A stretch of DNA of 64,000 nt from Pseudomonas thivervalensis (GCF_001269655.1 NZ_LHVE01000007.1:248001-312000); one strand, 5' to 3'; positions 48,372 to 57,501 are shown, counted from the first letter of the stretch. Numbers and translations are program-made. The notes: a model not told the origin generated them from the sequence alone.

Positions 48372-49517
48372 ATGAGCAGCACCTTGGAGTATGCTATTTG
48401 TGGTAGTTGTATTATGGACACAAGTGATCCTAATATAAAGTTTGATGAGCAGGGTGTTTGTGAATATTGCAATAATTTTTCCAAGGCTATTAAGCCTAGT
48501 TGGCACACTGATGCGCGAGGTGATGCTGAGCTGAAGTTGTTGGCTAAAAAAATAAAAGCTGATGGTGTTGGGCGTGAGTTCGATTGCATCATCGGTCTTA
48601 GTGGCGGTCTTGATAGCTCGTACTTATGTTACGTAGCTAAAGAGGTTATGGGGTTGCGCCCTTTGTTGTTTCATGTTGATGCGGGTTGGAACACAGATCA
48701 GGCTGTTGGTAATATTGAGAAGCTGGTCGATGGTCTCGGTTTGGATTTATACACTGATGTTATAAACTGGGAAGAAATGAAAAGCCTGCAAGTGGCTTTT
48801 TTAAAGGCTCAGATTCCGGATCAGGATATTCCGCAAGATGCTGCTTTTTTTTCAGGGCTCTATAAGTTTGCCAAGGCTAATAAAATAAAGTACGTACTGA
48901 CGGGGGCTAACTATTCTACCGAGTGTTGTCGTGAGCCGGAGGAGTGGGGAGCCTATCCGGGGATCGACAAGATACTGATAAATGATATTCATGCTAAATT
49001 TGGTACGCGAAAACTTAAAACTTTTCCGCTTGTAGATATATTGTCCTATAAGATTTATTATCGTTATGTCTTGGGTATGCAGGTTGTACGTCCTCTGAAT
49101 CTTGTGCCTTATGTAAAGAGCGAGGCTGAGGATACGCTTGAGCGCTTGTTTGGTTGGAAGCGTTTTCAGCATAAGCATCATGAATCCAGATTCACACGTT
49201 TTTACGAAGACTACTGGATGCCGCGTAAATTTGGCTATGAGAAACGTCGTGCTCATTTCTCGAGCCTTATCATGACCGGGCAAATGACCCGGGAAGCCGC
49301 TTTGGCGCGTATCGCCAAACCCGAACTGGATGAAAACTTCCTTACTTCGGAGTTTGAATACGTGGCGCACAAGCTGGACTTGACTGTTCCCGAGCTTCAG
49401 CGCATTTTCGACGGCGAAAACAAGACCTTCCGTGATTACAAGAACAAGCGCTTCTTGATTGGAATAGGTGCTCGTATCCTCAGTGCAATCGGATTGGAAA
49501 GACGACTGTTCAGATGA
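48372..49517 (+). CDS. wbpG: N-acetyl sugar amidotransferase (WbpG family)
   Basis: The 381-residue PP-loop ATPase has the zinc-type CGSCIMDTSDPNI and CEYCNNF pairs, the P-loop GLSGGLDSSYLCY, and YVLTGANYSTECC. With HisH- and HisF-like partners (the next two genes) WbpG converts an acetamido group to acetamidino using ammonia from glutamine. The target here may be L-FucNAc (giving L-FucNAm) or the legionaminic acid. The last ~90 codons are clearly richer in G+C than the rest. It overlaps hisH by an ATGA. Confidence 0.9.
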   Translation: MSSTLEYAICGSCIMDTSDPNIKFDEQGVCEYCNNFSKAIKPSWHTDARGDAELKLLAKKIKADGVGREFDCIIGLSGGLDSSYLCYVAKEVMGLRPLLFHVDAGWNTDQAVGNIEKLVDGLGLDLYTDVINWEEMKSLQVAFLKAQIPDQDIPQDAAFFSGLYKFAKANKIKYVLTGANYSTECCREPEEWGAYPGIDKILINDIHAKFGTRKLKTFPLVDILSYKIYYRYVLGMQVVRPLNLVPYVKSEAEDTLERLFGWKRFQHKHHESRFTRFYEDYWMPRKFGYEKRRAHFSSLIMTGQMTREAALARIAKPELDENFLTSEFEYVAHKLDLTVPELQRIFDGENKTFRDYKNKRFLIGIGARILSAIGLERRLFR

Positions 49518-50128
49518 TTACCATCATTGACTACGGTCTGGGTAATATCCAGGCTTTTGTGAACGTTTATCGACGTTTGCACATACCCGTCGCAGTCGCT
49601 CAGACGGCTGCGCAGCTCGACGGTGCGACGAAGTTGATCCTCCCCGGGGTCGGTGCGTTCGATCATGCTGTCGAGCGGCTGAATGCCTCGGGAATGCGTC
49701 CCACGCTTGAGGAATTGGTCCTGCTTCACAAGGTGCCGGTCTTGGGCGTTTGCGTAGGCATGCAGATCCTGGCGACCAGTAGTGAAGAGGGCGCGTTGCC
49801 AGGCCTTGGCTGGGTGCCTGGTCGTGTTCGGTCTTTCAAGTCGGTTCCTCATTTGGCTGAGCTGCCGCTGCCGCATATGGGATGGAACGATGTCAATCCT
49901 TCCCCCGGTTCCGCTTTGTTCAAGGGGTTTGAGGCGGAGGCGCGTTTCTATTTCTTACATTCTTTCTTTTTTGAATGCGAAAAAGCTCGATATAGCGAGG
50001 CGGCATCCTCCTATGGGTTAGAGTTCAGTTGCGCGGTGCGCGCTCAAAATGTGTATGGCGTCCAGTTTCATCCAGAAAAAAGCCATCACTTCGGCGTCGG
50101 ATTACTGAAAAACTTCGCGGAACTATGA
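49514..50128 (+). CDS. hisH: Glutamine amidotransferase HisH paralogue
   Basis: A 204-residue class I glutamine amidotransferase with the nucleophilic Cys in LGVCVGMQIL and the His-Glu pair in GVQFHPEKSHHFG. It is the ammonia-producing subunit. Its place between wbpG and a hisF paralogue, far from a his operon, marks it as the O-antigen-dedicated copy (HisH2 type) supplying ammonia for sugar amidination. Starts at ATG 49514. Confidence 0.92.
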   Translation: MITIIDYGLGNIQAFVNVYRRLHIPVAVAQTAAQLDGATKLILPGVGAFDHAVERLNASGMRPTLEELVLLHKVPVLGVCVGMQILATSSEEGALPGLGWVPGRVRSFKSVPHLAELPLPHMGWNDVNPSPGSALFKGFEAEARFYFLHSFFFECEKARYSEAASSYGLEFSCAVRAQNVYGVQFHPEKSHHFGVGLLKNFAEL

Positions 50129-50129
50129 C

Positions 50130-50912
50130 ATGTTGAGACCCAGGATCATTCCTTGCTTGCTGATTCAAGATGGCGGGCTGGTGAAGACAGTGAAGTTCAA
50201 AGACCCCAAATACGTCGGGGATCCGATCAATGCGGTAAAAATCTTCAATGAGAAAGAAGCCGACGAATTGATCGTGATTGACATCGATGCCACCGCGAAT
50301 GCTGTGGAGCCCAATTATGCCCAGATCGCCAAACTGGCGGCGGAATGCAGGATGCCGCTGTGCTATGGCGGTGGCATTCGCACGGCAGAGCAGGCTAAGC
50401 AAATTATCGCACTGGGTGTCGAGAAGGTTGCCATCAGCTCGGCGGCATTTGAAAATCCCCAATTGATTAGTCAGATCGCTGCAGAGATTGGCAGGCAGAG
50501 CGTTGTCGTGGTCCTGGATCATAAAGCGCGTTTATTGAGCAAGCAGCAGGACGTCTGGACGCACAACGGCACGCGTAATACCAAGCGCAGTGTCATTGAG
50601 GCTGCTAAAGAATTTGAAGAACTCGGTGCCGGGGAAATCGTTCTAAATTCCATCGAAAATGACGGCAAAATGAAGGGCTACGATATCGAGCTTGCAATCA
50701 AGCTTCGAGAGGCCGTACGCATCCCTATCACTATTTTAGGCGGTGGCGGCTCGCTTGAAGACATGCGCAGCGTCGTGGCAGCTTGTGGCGTTGTTGGCGT
50801 GGCGGCGGGCAGCTTCTTTGTGTTCAAGGGCGGGTATCGGGCGGTGCTGATCAGCTATCCGAGCGCTCAGCAGAAAGACGACATCATTTATTCAGCTCTA
50901 CGAGCCAGGTAA
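50130..50912 (+). CDS. hisF: HisF paralogue (ammonia channel/cyclase subunit)
   Basis: A 260-residue (beta/alpha)8 barrel with IPCLLIQDGGLVKTVKF, YGGGIRTAEQAKQI and the second-half GGGGSLEDMRSVV phosphate loops. It pairs with the adjacent HisH; in O-antigen loci this pair delivers ammonia to WbpG. It lies one base after hisH. It is divergent from biosynthetic HisF, for example by an insert-like CRMPLCYGG region, which supports the specialised role. Confidence 0.9.
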   Translation: MLRPRIIPCLLIQDGGLVKTVKFKDPKYVGDPINAVKIFNEKEADELIVIDIDATANAVEPNYAQIAKLAAECRMPLCYGGGIRTAEQAKQIIALGVEKVAISSAAFENPQLISQIAAEIGRQSVVVVLDHKARLLSKQQDVWTHNGTRNTKRSVIEAAKEFEELGAGEIVLNSIENDGKMKGYDIELAIKLREAVRIPITILGGGGSLEDMRSVVAACGVVGVAAGSFFVFKGGYRAVLISYPSAQQKDDIIYSALRAR

Positions 50913-50943
50913 TTTGCCGGGTTCGTGGCAAGGGTCAGATCAT

Positions 50944-51978
50944 ATGTTCAACGGCAAAAAACTTCTCATCACTGGTGGTACTGGTTCCTTCGGCAACGCG
51001 GTGCTCAAACGCTTCCTGGATACCGACATCGCTGAGATCCGCATTTTCAGCCGCGATGAGAAAAAACAGGACGACATGCGCAAGCGTTACAGTAACGCCA
51101 AGCTGAAGTTTTACATCGGCGATGTACGGGACTACCAAAGCGTGCTGAATGCTACCCGTGGTGTTGACTATATCTTCCATGCTGCGGCCCTCAAGCAGGT
51201 ACCTTCCTGCGAATTTCATCCCATGGAAGCGGTGAAAACCAACGTCATTGGCACCGACAACGTGCTTGAGGCGGCCATCCAGAATGGCGTCCAGCGCGTG
51301 GTATGCCTGAGCACTGACAAGGCTGTCTATCCAATTAATGCCATGGGTATCTCCAAGGCCATGATGGAAAAAGTCATGGTTGCCAAGTCGCGTAATGTCG
51401 ACGAGAGCAAGACGGTTATTTGCGGCACACGATATGGCAATGTAATGGCCTCCCGAGGGTCAGTCATCCCACTGTTCATCGAGCAGATTCGTGCAGGTAA
51501 GTCGCTGTCGATCACCGATCCCAACATGACCCGCTTCATGATGACCCTGGCCGATGCGGTGGATCTGGTGCTCTACGCCTTTGAGCATGGTAACAACGGT
51601 GATCTCTTTGTCCAGAAAGCCCCTGCTGCCACTGTCGAAACCCTCGCTCAAGCGCTGACATCGATGCTCGGGCAACCAGACCACCCGATTCAAATCATTG
51701 GCACGCGTCACGGGGAAAAGCTTTACGAGGCACTGCTCAGTCGTGAGGAGATGGCCTGTGCTGAAGACATGGGCGCCTATTTCCGTGTACCACCAGACCT
51801 GCGCGACTTGAACTACAGCAAGTTCGTCGAGCTAGGCGAGGAGAAAATTTCACGCACCGAGGATTACAACTCGCATAACACCGAGCGCTTGGACGTCGAA
51901 GGCATGCAAAAGTTGTTGTTGAAACTGGATTTCATGCGGGCCATACAGCGTGGCGAGCCCGCCACTCCAGAGGAGTGA
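50944..51978 (+). CDS. wbjB: UDP-GlcNAc C5-inverting 4,6-dehydratase (WbjB/FnlA/CapE)
   Basis: The first enzyme of UDP-L-FucNAc synthesis. The 344-residue SDR has TGGTGSFGNAVLKRF, HAAALKQVPSCEFHP, the STDKAVYPINAMGISKAMMEK active-site block, in which Met replaces Tyr, and the DPNMTRFMMTL segment. It opens the wbjB-C-D cassette. The frame extends to TTG 50914, but the ATG at 50944 (MFNGKKLLITG) is the usual start. Confidence 0.93.
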   Translation: MFNGKKLLITGGTGSFGNAVLKRFLDTDIAEIRIFSRDEKKQDDMRKRYSNAKLKFYIGDVRDYQSVLNATRGVDYIFHAAALKQVPSCEFHPMEAVKTNVIGTDNVLEAAIQNGVQRVVCLSTDKAVYPINAMGISKAMMEKVMVAKSRNVDESKTVICGTRYGNVMASRGSVIPLFIEQIRAGKSLSITDPNMTRFMMTLADAVDLVLYAFEHGNNGDLFVQKAPAATVETLAQALTSMLGQPDHPIQIIGTRHGEKLYEALLSREEMACAEDMGAYFRVPPDLRDLNYSKFVELGEEKISRTEDYNSHNTERLDVEGMQKLLLKLDFMRAIQRGEPATPEE

Positions 51979-51983
51979 TGCCC

Positions 51984-53102
51984 GTGAAAGTTCTCATTAC
52001 CGGGGCTGGCGGTTTTGTCGGCAAGAACCTCGTGGCTCACCTACAAGAGCGTCAGGACGTTCAGGTGGTTCGATTTGGTCGCCAGGATGCTCCATCCGAT
52101 CTGTTGTCGATGCTTGATGGCGTGGACTTCGTGTTTCACCTGGCGGGCGTCAATCGGCCCCAGCGTGTCGAGGAGTTCAGCGAAGGTAACAGCGGCCTCA
52201 CTGCAATGTTGTGTGCTGCGCTCAGGGCCACCGGCCGTTCGATACCCGTGATTTACACCTCATCCATACAGGCCGAGGTCGACAATCCTTATGGGATGAG
52301 CAAGCGCGAAGCCGAACACGCCTTGCTTGAACTGTCGAAACAGCAAGGTTCACCGGTTTATCTTTATCGTTTGCCCAACGTTTTCGGGAAATGGGCGCGG
52401 CCAGACTACAACTCGGCGGTGGCGACGTTCTGTCATAATATCGTTCGTGACTTGCCAATCACCGTCAATGATCCCGCGGCGCCGCTGCAGTTGGTCTATA
52501 TCGACGATGTGATCAGAAGCTTCATCGATGTAATGGATGGCCGCGCTCCGGAAGGTCCTTATCTGGATGTGCAACCTGTTTATGCCACGACGGTCGGGGC
52601 GTTGGCCGATCAGTTGCAGGCGTTCAAGCGCAGCCGAGAGACAATGGTGACCGAACGGGTGGGGACAGGGTTGGTCCGCGCCTTGTATTCGACTTACCTG
52701 AGCTATTTCACTCCTGATATTTTCACTTATGAATTGCCCAAGCACGGTGATGCGCGAGGCGTATTCGTTGAGATGCTCAAGACCCCGGACGCCGGTCAGT
52801 TCTCCTACTTCACTGCTCATCCGGGCATTACGCGGGGAGGGCATTACCATCACAGCAAGACCGAGAAGTTCCTGGTGATCAAAGGTCAGGCCTGCTTCCG
52901 TTTTCGGCACATTGTCAGCGGTGAGTTCTACGAGCTTTACACTGATGGCGAAACGCCACAGATCGTTGAAACCGTCCCGGGTTGGAGCCATGACATCACC
53001 AACACTGGCGAAACCGAAATGATCGTAATGCTTTGGGCTAACGAGATTTTTGATCGTGAGCGGCCAGACACTTACACCATGGCTGTTGGCACTCAGGCCT
53101 GA
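51984..53102 (+). CDS. wbjC: C4-reductase with cupin domain of the L-FucNAc pathway (WbjC/FnlB/CapF)
   Basis: The ~372-residue protein has an SDR N-terminal domain (LITGAGGFVGKNLV; YGMSKREAEHAL) and a C-terminal cupin (RGGHYHHSKTEKFLVI). This is the CapF/WbjC fusion that epimerises and reduces the product of WbjB to UDP-PneNAc-type sugar. The best start is GTG 51984, 8 bases after AGGAG; GTG 51975 and ATG 51978 are in frame and overlap wbjB. Confidence 0.92.
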   Translation: MKVLITGAGGFVGKNLVAHLQERQDVQVVRFGRQDAPSDLLSMLDGVDFVFHLAGVNRPQRVEEFSEGNSGLTAMLCAALRATGRSIPVIYTSSIQAEVDNPYGMSKREAEHALLELSKQQGSPVYLYRLPNVFGKWARPDYNSAVATFCHNIVRDLPITVNDPAAPLQLVYIDDVIRSFIDVMDGRAPEGPYLDVQPVYATTVGALADQLQAFKRSRETMVTERVGTGLVRALYSTYLSYFTPDIFTYELPKHGDARGVFVEMLKTPDAGQFSYFTAHPGITRGGHYHHSKTEKFLVIKGQACFRFRHIVSGEFYELYTDGETPQIVETVPGWSHDITNTGETEMIVMLWANEIFDRERPDTYTMAVGTQA

Positions 53103-53112
53103 AGGATTTGCA

Positions 53113-54255
53113 ATGAATACTGCACTGAAGAAACTGAAAATCGTCACCGTAGTGGGGACGCGCCCCGAAATTATCCGTTTGTCCCGGGTCATGGCCGCCT
53201 TGGATAAATATTGCGAGCACGTGCTGGTGCATACCGGTCAGAATTACGACTACGAGTTGAACGAGATTTTCTTCCAGGACTTGGGCATCCGAAAGCCTGA
53301 CCACTTCTTGAATGCTGCCGGGAGCACCGGCGCAGAGACCATCGGCAATGTGATCATCGCGGTGGACCGGGTACTGGCTACCATTGAGCCTGAAGCTTTG
53401 CTGGTACTGGGTGATACAAACAGTTGCATGGCCGTTATCCCCGCCAAGCGACGCAAGATCCCCACGTTCCATATGGAAGCCGGAAACCGTTGCTTTGATA
53501 TGCGCGTCCCCGAAGAAATCAATCGGCGCATCGTTGATCACACGGCAGACATCAACCTGACCTATAGCTCCATCGCCCGAGATTACTTGCTGGGCGAGGG
53601 GTTGCCTGCCGATCGTGTCATCAAGACTGGCAGCCCTATGTTTGAAGTGCTCAACCATTATCGCGAGAGCATCGAGGCGTCGGACGTCCTGGAGCGACTT
53701 GGCTTGGAGGCGGGCAAGTTCTTTGTGGTCAGTGCGCACCGCGAAGAGAACGTCGACTCGGATAAGAACTTCCTCAAGATGGTCGAGGTGCTCAATACCG
53801 TGGCCAGTACGTTTGGTCAGCCCGTTATTGTCTCCACCCATCCGCGCACTCAAAAGCGTGTTGATGCCATGGGCATCGTGTTCCATGAAAATGTCCGACT
53901 GCTCAAGCCTTTGGGATTCATGGACTACAACAAGCTGCAACTCGAGTCGCGTGCGGTCTTGTCCGACAGTGGCACCATCAATGAAGAATCGTCGATTCTC
54001 AACTTCCCAGCCTTGAACCTGCGCGAAGCTCATGAGCGACCAGAGGGAATGGAGGAAGCGGCAGTGATGATGGTGGGGTTGGAAGTCGAGCGAGTCCTGC
54101 AGGGACTGAATATTCTCCAGACGCAACTCTCGGGTAGCGAGCGCAGCCTTCGTCTGGTCGCGGACTACAGCATGCCTAATGTTTCCGAAAAGGTAGCCAG
54201 GATCGTGCACAGTTATACCGACTACGTAAACCGTGTCGTTTGGAAGCGGTATTGA
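53113..54255 (+). CDS. wbjD: UDP-N-acetyl-L-fucosamine-forming 2-epimerase (WbjD/FnlC)
   Basis: A 380-residue non-hydrolysing UDP-GlcNAc 2-epimerase family protein with VVGTRPEIIRLSRVM, HTGQNYDYELNEIFF, EAGNRCFDMRVPEEINR and SDSGTINEESSIL. As the third member of the wbjB-C-D cassette it completes UDP-L-FucNAc. GAAGGA precedes the ATG at 53113. Note the contrast with LegG upstream, which belongs to the hydrolysing branch. Confidence 0.93.
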   Translation: MNTALKKLKIVTVVGTRPEIIRLSRVMAALDKYCEHVLVHTGQNYDYELNEIFFQDLGIRKPDHFLNAAGSTGAETIGNVIIAVDRVLATIEPEALLVLGDTNSCMAVIPAKRRKIPTFHMEAGNRCFDMRVPEEINRRIVDHTADINLTYSSIARDYLLGEGLPADRVIKTGSPMFEVLNHYRESIEASDVLERLGLEAGKFFVVSAHREENVDSDKNFLKMVEVLNTVASTFGQPVIVSTHPRTQKRVDAMGIVFHENVRLLKPLGFMDYNKLQLESRAVLSDSGTINEESSILNFPALNLREAHERPEGMEEAAVMMVGLEVERVLQGLNILQTQLSGSERSLRLVADYSMPNVSEKVARIVHSYTDYVNRVVWKRY

Positions 54256-54269
54256 GTCGAGTCGTGGAT

Positions 54270-55523
54270 ATGCCTGAGAGCAAGCTGAATATTTTGGTGG
54301 TCACGCAATACTTCTGGCCAGAGAACATGCGCATCAACGATCTGGTGCGTGACTTCACCGAAAAAGGGCATTCGGTCACGGTGCTTACGGGAATGCCTAA
54401 TTATCCGGAAGGAAAGGTGTTCGATGCCTACAAGGCTGCACCTGGGCAGTTCACGGAATACCATGGCGCCCGCATTGTCCGGGTGCCCATGATCCCGCGC
54501 GGTAAACGCAGCATCCAATTGATCCTCAATTACCTGAGTTTTTTTTCCAGTGCTTCGACTGTTGGCGCCTACGCGTTGCGGGGACGTACTTTCGATGCCG
54601 TATTCGTCTACGCAGTTTCCCCCATCATGGCGGCTATTCCGGCTTTGGTGATCGGTCGCTTGAAGAAGGCCCCCGTGTTCATTTGGGTTCTGGATTTGTG
54701 GCCGGAAACACTGAGGGCGGTTGGCGTACTGAAACAGCCGGCGTTGCTGTCCATGGTTGGTCGAATGGTGTCTTGGATCTATAACCGCGCCGACTACCTT
54801 TTGCTGCAATCAAATGGTTTTCTCGAGAACGTCAAAGGCTACTGTACTCGGCCCATAGACCCGCAACGCTTGGTCTACTTCCCCAGCTGGGCTGAAGACG
54901 ACTTCTCCGCGACTGCGGATCGTGCGAACTCGATACTTGCACGCGACGAGTCGGTATTTACCGTGGTGTTCGCTGGTAATCTGGGCGAGGCTCAGGATTT
55001 CCCTGCCGTGCTGGACGCTGCTGAGCGACTGCGCGGGAAAGTCGCCGTGCGCTGGGCTATCGTGGGTGACGGCCGAATGAGCCAGTGGCTGAGCCAACAG
55101 GTAAGTGCGCGAGGTTTGGATAACGTCCTGCTCCTGGGCAGGCATCCATTGGAGGCCATGCCAGCCTTGTTTGCCAACGCCGATGCATTGTTGGTTTCAC
55201 TGAAGACCAACGATGTGTTTGAAAAAACCATCCCCGGCAAAGTCCAGGCTTACCTGGCCTCGGGCAGGCCTCTGCTGGGCATGATCAATGGCGAAGCCGC
55301 GCGCGTAATCGATGAGTCCGGTGCGGGATTTACGTGTGCATCCGGTGATGCCGATGGCTTGGCACGTATCACTCGGATCCTGGCGGAGATTGCTCCATCC
55401 CAACGTAAAGTCATGGGGGAGAGTGGTCGTGACTATTACCTTCAGCACTACTCCAAGCAGCGCTTGCTGGCGCGTTTGGAAGATATCTTCAGAAAAGCCA
55501 CGCTACGGAAGGTGAACCGCTGA
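54270..55523 (+). CDS. wbuB: Family 4 glycosyltransferase, WbuB/WbjE-like (probable L-FucNAc transferase)
   Basis: A ~417-residue GT4 enzyme with an N-terminal Rossmann domain (LVVTQYFWPENMRINDL, GMPNYPEGKVF) and a C-terminal domain containing the E-x7-E-like region near KTIPGKVQAYLASGRPLLG. The WbuB family, typically next to wbjBCD/fnlABC, is an L-FucNAc transferase to the lipid-linked first sugar. Start uncertain: ATG 54270 chosen; TTG 54252 overlaps the wbjD stop and has GGAAG before it. Confidence 0.82.
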   Translation: MPESKLNILVVTQYFWPENMRINDLVRDFTEKGHSVTVLTGMPNYPEGKVFDAYKAAPGQFTEYHGARIVRVPMIPRGKRSIQLILNYLSFFSSASTVGAYALRGRTFDAVFVYAVSPIMAAIPALVIGRLKKAPVFIWVLDLWPETLRAVGVLKQPALLSMVGRMVSWIYNRADYLLLQSNGFLENVKGYCTRPIDPQRLVYFPSWAEDDFSATADRANSILARDESVFTVVFAGNLGEAQDFPAVLDAAERLRGKVAVRWAIVGDGRMSQWLSQQVSARGLDNVLLLGRHPLEAMPALFANADALLVSLKTNDVFEKTIPGKVQAYLASGRPLLGMINGEAARVIDESGAGFTCASGDADGLARITRILAEIAPSQRKVMGESGRDYYLQHYSKQRLLARLEDIFRKATLRKVNR

Positions 55524-56488
55524 TGCAGAAAAGTATTCTTGTGACCGGGGCGAGCGGGTTTGTAGGTGGTGCGGTATTTACACGGTTGCAAGCAGACGCA
55601 GGACGATCCGTGATTGCAGTGGTTCGCGGTGACCAGCATTTGTCAGGGCCCATCACTACTGTGCGGATCGAATCATTTTCCGCGCAAACCCAATGGCACG
55701 CGCACCTGGCCAATGTGGATACAGTCATTCATTGCGCCGCTCGCGTGCATGTGATGAACGATACGGAGGCTGATCCGCTGGCTGCCTTTCGGCGGGTCAA
55801 CGTGGAAGGCACGCTCAATTTTGCAAGGCAGGCGGCTGAAGGCGGTGTCCGTCGATTTATTTTCATCAGCTCCATCAAAGTGAATGGGGAGGGCACGTCG
55901 CCCGGCCACTCTTACACTGCCGACGATGCACCTGCGCCGGCGGACGCGTATGGCGTGTCCAAGCAGGAAGCTGAGCAAGGCCTGCGGGAGGTTGCTCTGG
56001 CGACAGGAATGGAGGTGGTCGTCATCCGACCTGTCCTGGTATACGGGCCCGGCGTGAAGGCCAACTTCTTGAACATGATGCGTTGGTTGGACAAAGGTGT
56101 GCCTTTGCCATTCGGCGCCATCGATAACCAGCGCAGCCTGGTGAGCATCGATAACCTGGTTGATCTCATCGTGACCTGTATTGATCACCCTGCGGCGGCG
56201 AACCAGACCTTTCTGGTCAGCGATGGAGAGGATCTGTCGACCACGGCGTTGCTCAGCAGAATGGCCCGTGCGCTAGGCAAAGCTGCCCGGTTGATTCCGG
56301 TACCCAGCTGGATACTCGAGCGCGGCGCCAGCATGCTGGGCAGAAAAGCACTGTCCCAGCGCCTGTGTGGTTCGCTGCAGGTCAATATCGAGAAGACCCG
56401 TACACTTTTGAATTGGAACCCTCCCGTGAGTGTCGATGATGCATTGGCCAAGACCGCACGGCATTTCAGGATGAATCAAGCTAAATGA
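55523..56488 (+). CDS. wbpV: SDR reductase/epimerase of UDP-QuiNAc/FucNAc synthesis (WbpV-like)
   Basis: A 321-residue extended SDR with TGASGFVGGAVF, SSIKVNGEGT and the catalytic YGVSKQEAE. WbpV-like enzymes reduce the UDP-4-keto-6-deoxy-GlcNAc formed by WbpM to UDP-D-QuiNAc (or UDP-D-FucNAc), the donor for WbpL. The wbpV-wbpL-wbpM order seen here is the standard end of Pseudomonas O-antigen loci. Overlaps both neighbours (TGATG, ATGA). Which C4 isomer is formed cannot be told from sequence alone. Confidence 0.85.
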   Translation: MQKSILVTGASGFVGGAVFTRLQADAGRSVIAVVRGDQHLSGPITTVRIESFSAQTQWHAHLANVDTVIHCAARVHVMNDTEADPLAAFRRVNVEGTLNFARQAAEGGVRRFIFISSIKVNGEGTSPGHSYTADDAPAPADAYGVSKQEAEQGLREVALATGMEVVVIRPVLVYGPGVKANFLNMMRWLDKGVPLPFGAIDNQRSLVSIDNLVDLIVTCIDHPAAANQTFLVSDGEDLSTTALLSRMARALGKAARLIPVPSWILERGASMLGRKALSQRLCGSLQVNIEKTRTLLNWNPPVSVDDALAKTARHFRMNQAK

Positions 56489-57501
56489 TGTACTTCTGGT
56501 TGTTTGTCTCTGTCACGCTGGCTTCGCTGCTCATGACCGCGGGGCTGCGTCGATATGCCTTGGCGCGTAGCATCATCGATATTCCGAATGCACGCAGCTC
56601 CCACAGTATCCCGACGCCCCGGGGCGGGGGCGTCGCCATTGTCGTGGCATTCCTGCTGACATTGCCCTTGCTGGGCCAACTGGGTCTGGTACCGCTTCAT
56701 TATCTGGTCGCGTTGGGCGGGGCCGGTGCGCTGGTCGCCATCGTGGGGTTCATGGATGACCATGGTCACATTGCGGCCCGGTGGCGATTGCTCGGGCATT
56801 TCAGCGCCGCTGTCTGGGCGTTGGCATGGCTTGAAGGCCTGGCGCCGCTGAACCTGTTTGGCGTCAGTGTCGATTTATCCTGGATAGGACATGCCCTGGC
56901 GGCGTTTTATCTTGTCTGGATTCTCAACCTGTACAACTTCATGGACGGTATTGACGGTATTGCCAGCATCGAGGCGGTGTCGGCCTGCCTGGGGGCGAGT
57001 GCTCTCTACGTGCTGTCGGGTTTCACCGACCTGATCTGGCCTCCGTTGATCCTGGCGGCCGCGGTGCTGGGCTTTCTGTTTTGGAATTTCCCACCCGCGA
57101 AGATTTTCATGGGAGACGCGGGCAGTGGTTTCCTGGGGATCGCGCTTGGGATCATGTCCCTGCAAGCCGCCTGGGTCTCTCCGGCCTTGTTCTGGGCATG
57201 GCTGATCCTGCTGGGGGTGTTTATCGTCGACGCGACGATCACTCTGATTCGGCGGTTTTTGCGGGGTGATAAGGTCTATGAAGCTCATCGTAGTCATGCT
57301 TATCAGTTTGCCTCGCGCCGTTATGGTCGCCATCGTCCGGTCACGTTGGCAGTAGCGGCGATCAATGTGCTGTGGCTGTTTCCCCTGGCGTGGTGCGTCG
57401 TGGTTCTGAAGCTGGATGGGCTGACAGGCGTCGTGTTGGCCTACGTGCCCTTGGTGTTATTGGCCTTCAAGTTCAAGGCCGGTCAACTGGAGGGCGTCTG
57501 A
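56485..57501 (+). CDS. wbpL: Undecaprenyl-phosphate HexNAc-1-P transferase (WbpL)
   Basis: The 338-residue integral membrane enzyme of the MraY/WecA family (GT4-type) starts O-antigen synthesis by placing D-QuiNAc- or D-FucNAc-1-phosphate on undecaprenyl phosphate. About ten helices are visible. The family motifs include SHSIPTPRGGG, the metal-binding FMDD, NLYNFMDGIDG and KIFMGDAGS. It overlaps the wbpV-like stop by four bases. Confidence 0.93.
   Translation: MMYFWLFVSVTLASLLMTAGLRRYALARSIIDIPNARSSHSIPTPRGGGVAIVVAFLLTLPLLGQLGLVPLHYLVALGGAGALVAIVGFMDDHGHIAARWRLLGHFSAAVWALAWLEGLAPLNLFGVSVDLSWIGHALAAFYLVWILNLYNFMDGIDGIASIEAVSACLGASALYVLSGFTDLIWPPLILAAAVLGFLFWNFPPAKIFMGDAGSGFLGIALGIMSLQAAWVSPALFWAWLILLGVFIVDATITLIRRFLRGDKVYEAHRSHAYQFASRRYGRHRPVTLAVAAINVLWLFPLAWCVVVLKLDGLTGVVLAYVPLVLLAFKFKAGQLEGV

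Noticed and set aside
49514..50912. hisH-hisF as part of the histidine biosynthetic operon
   Set aside because: No hisB, hisA or other his genes are adjacent; they are embedded between wbpG and wbjB, the pattern of the O-antigen-dedicated copies.
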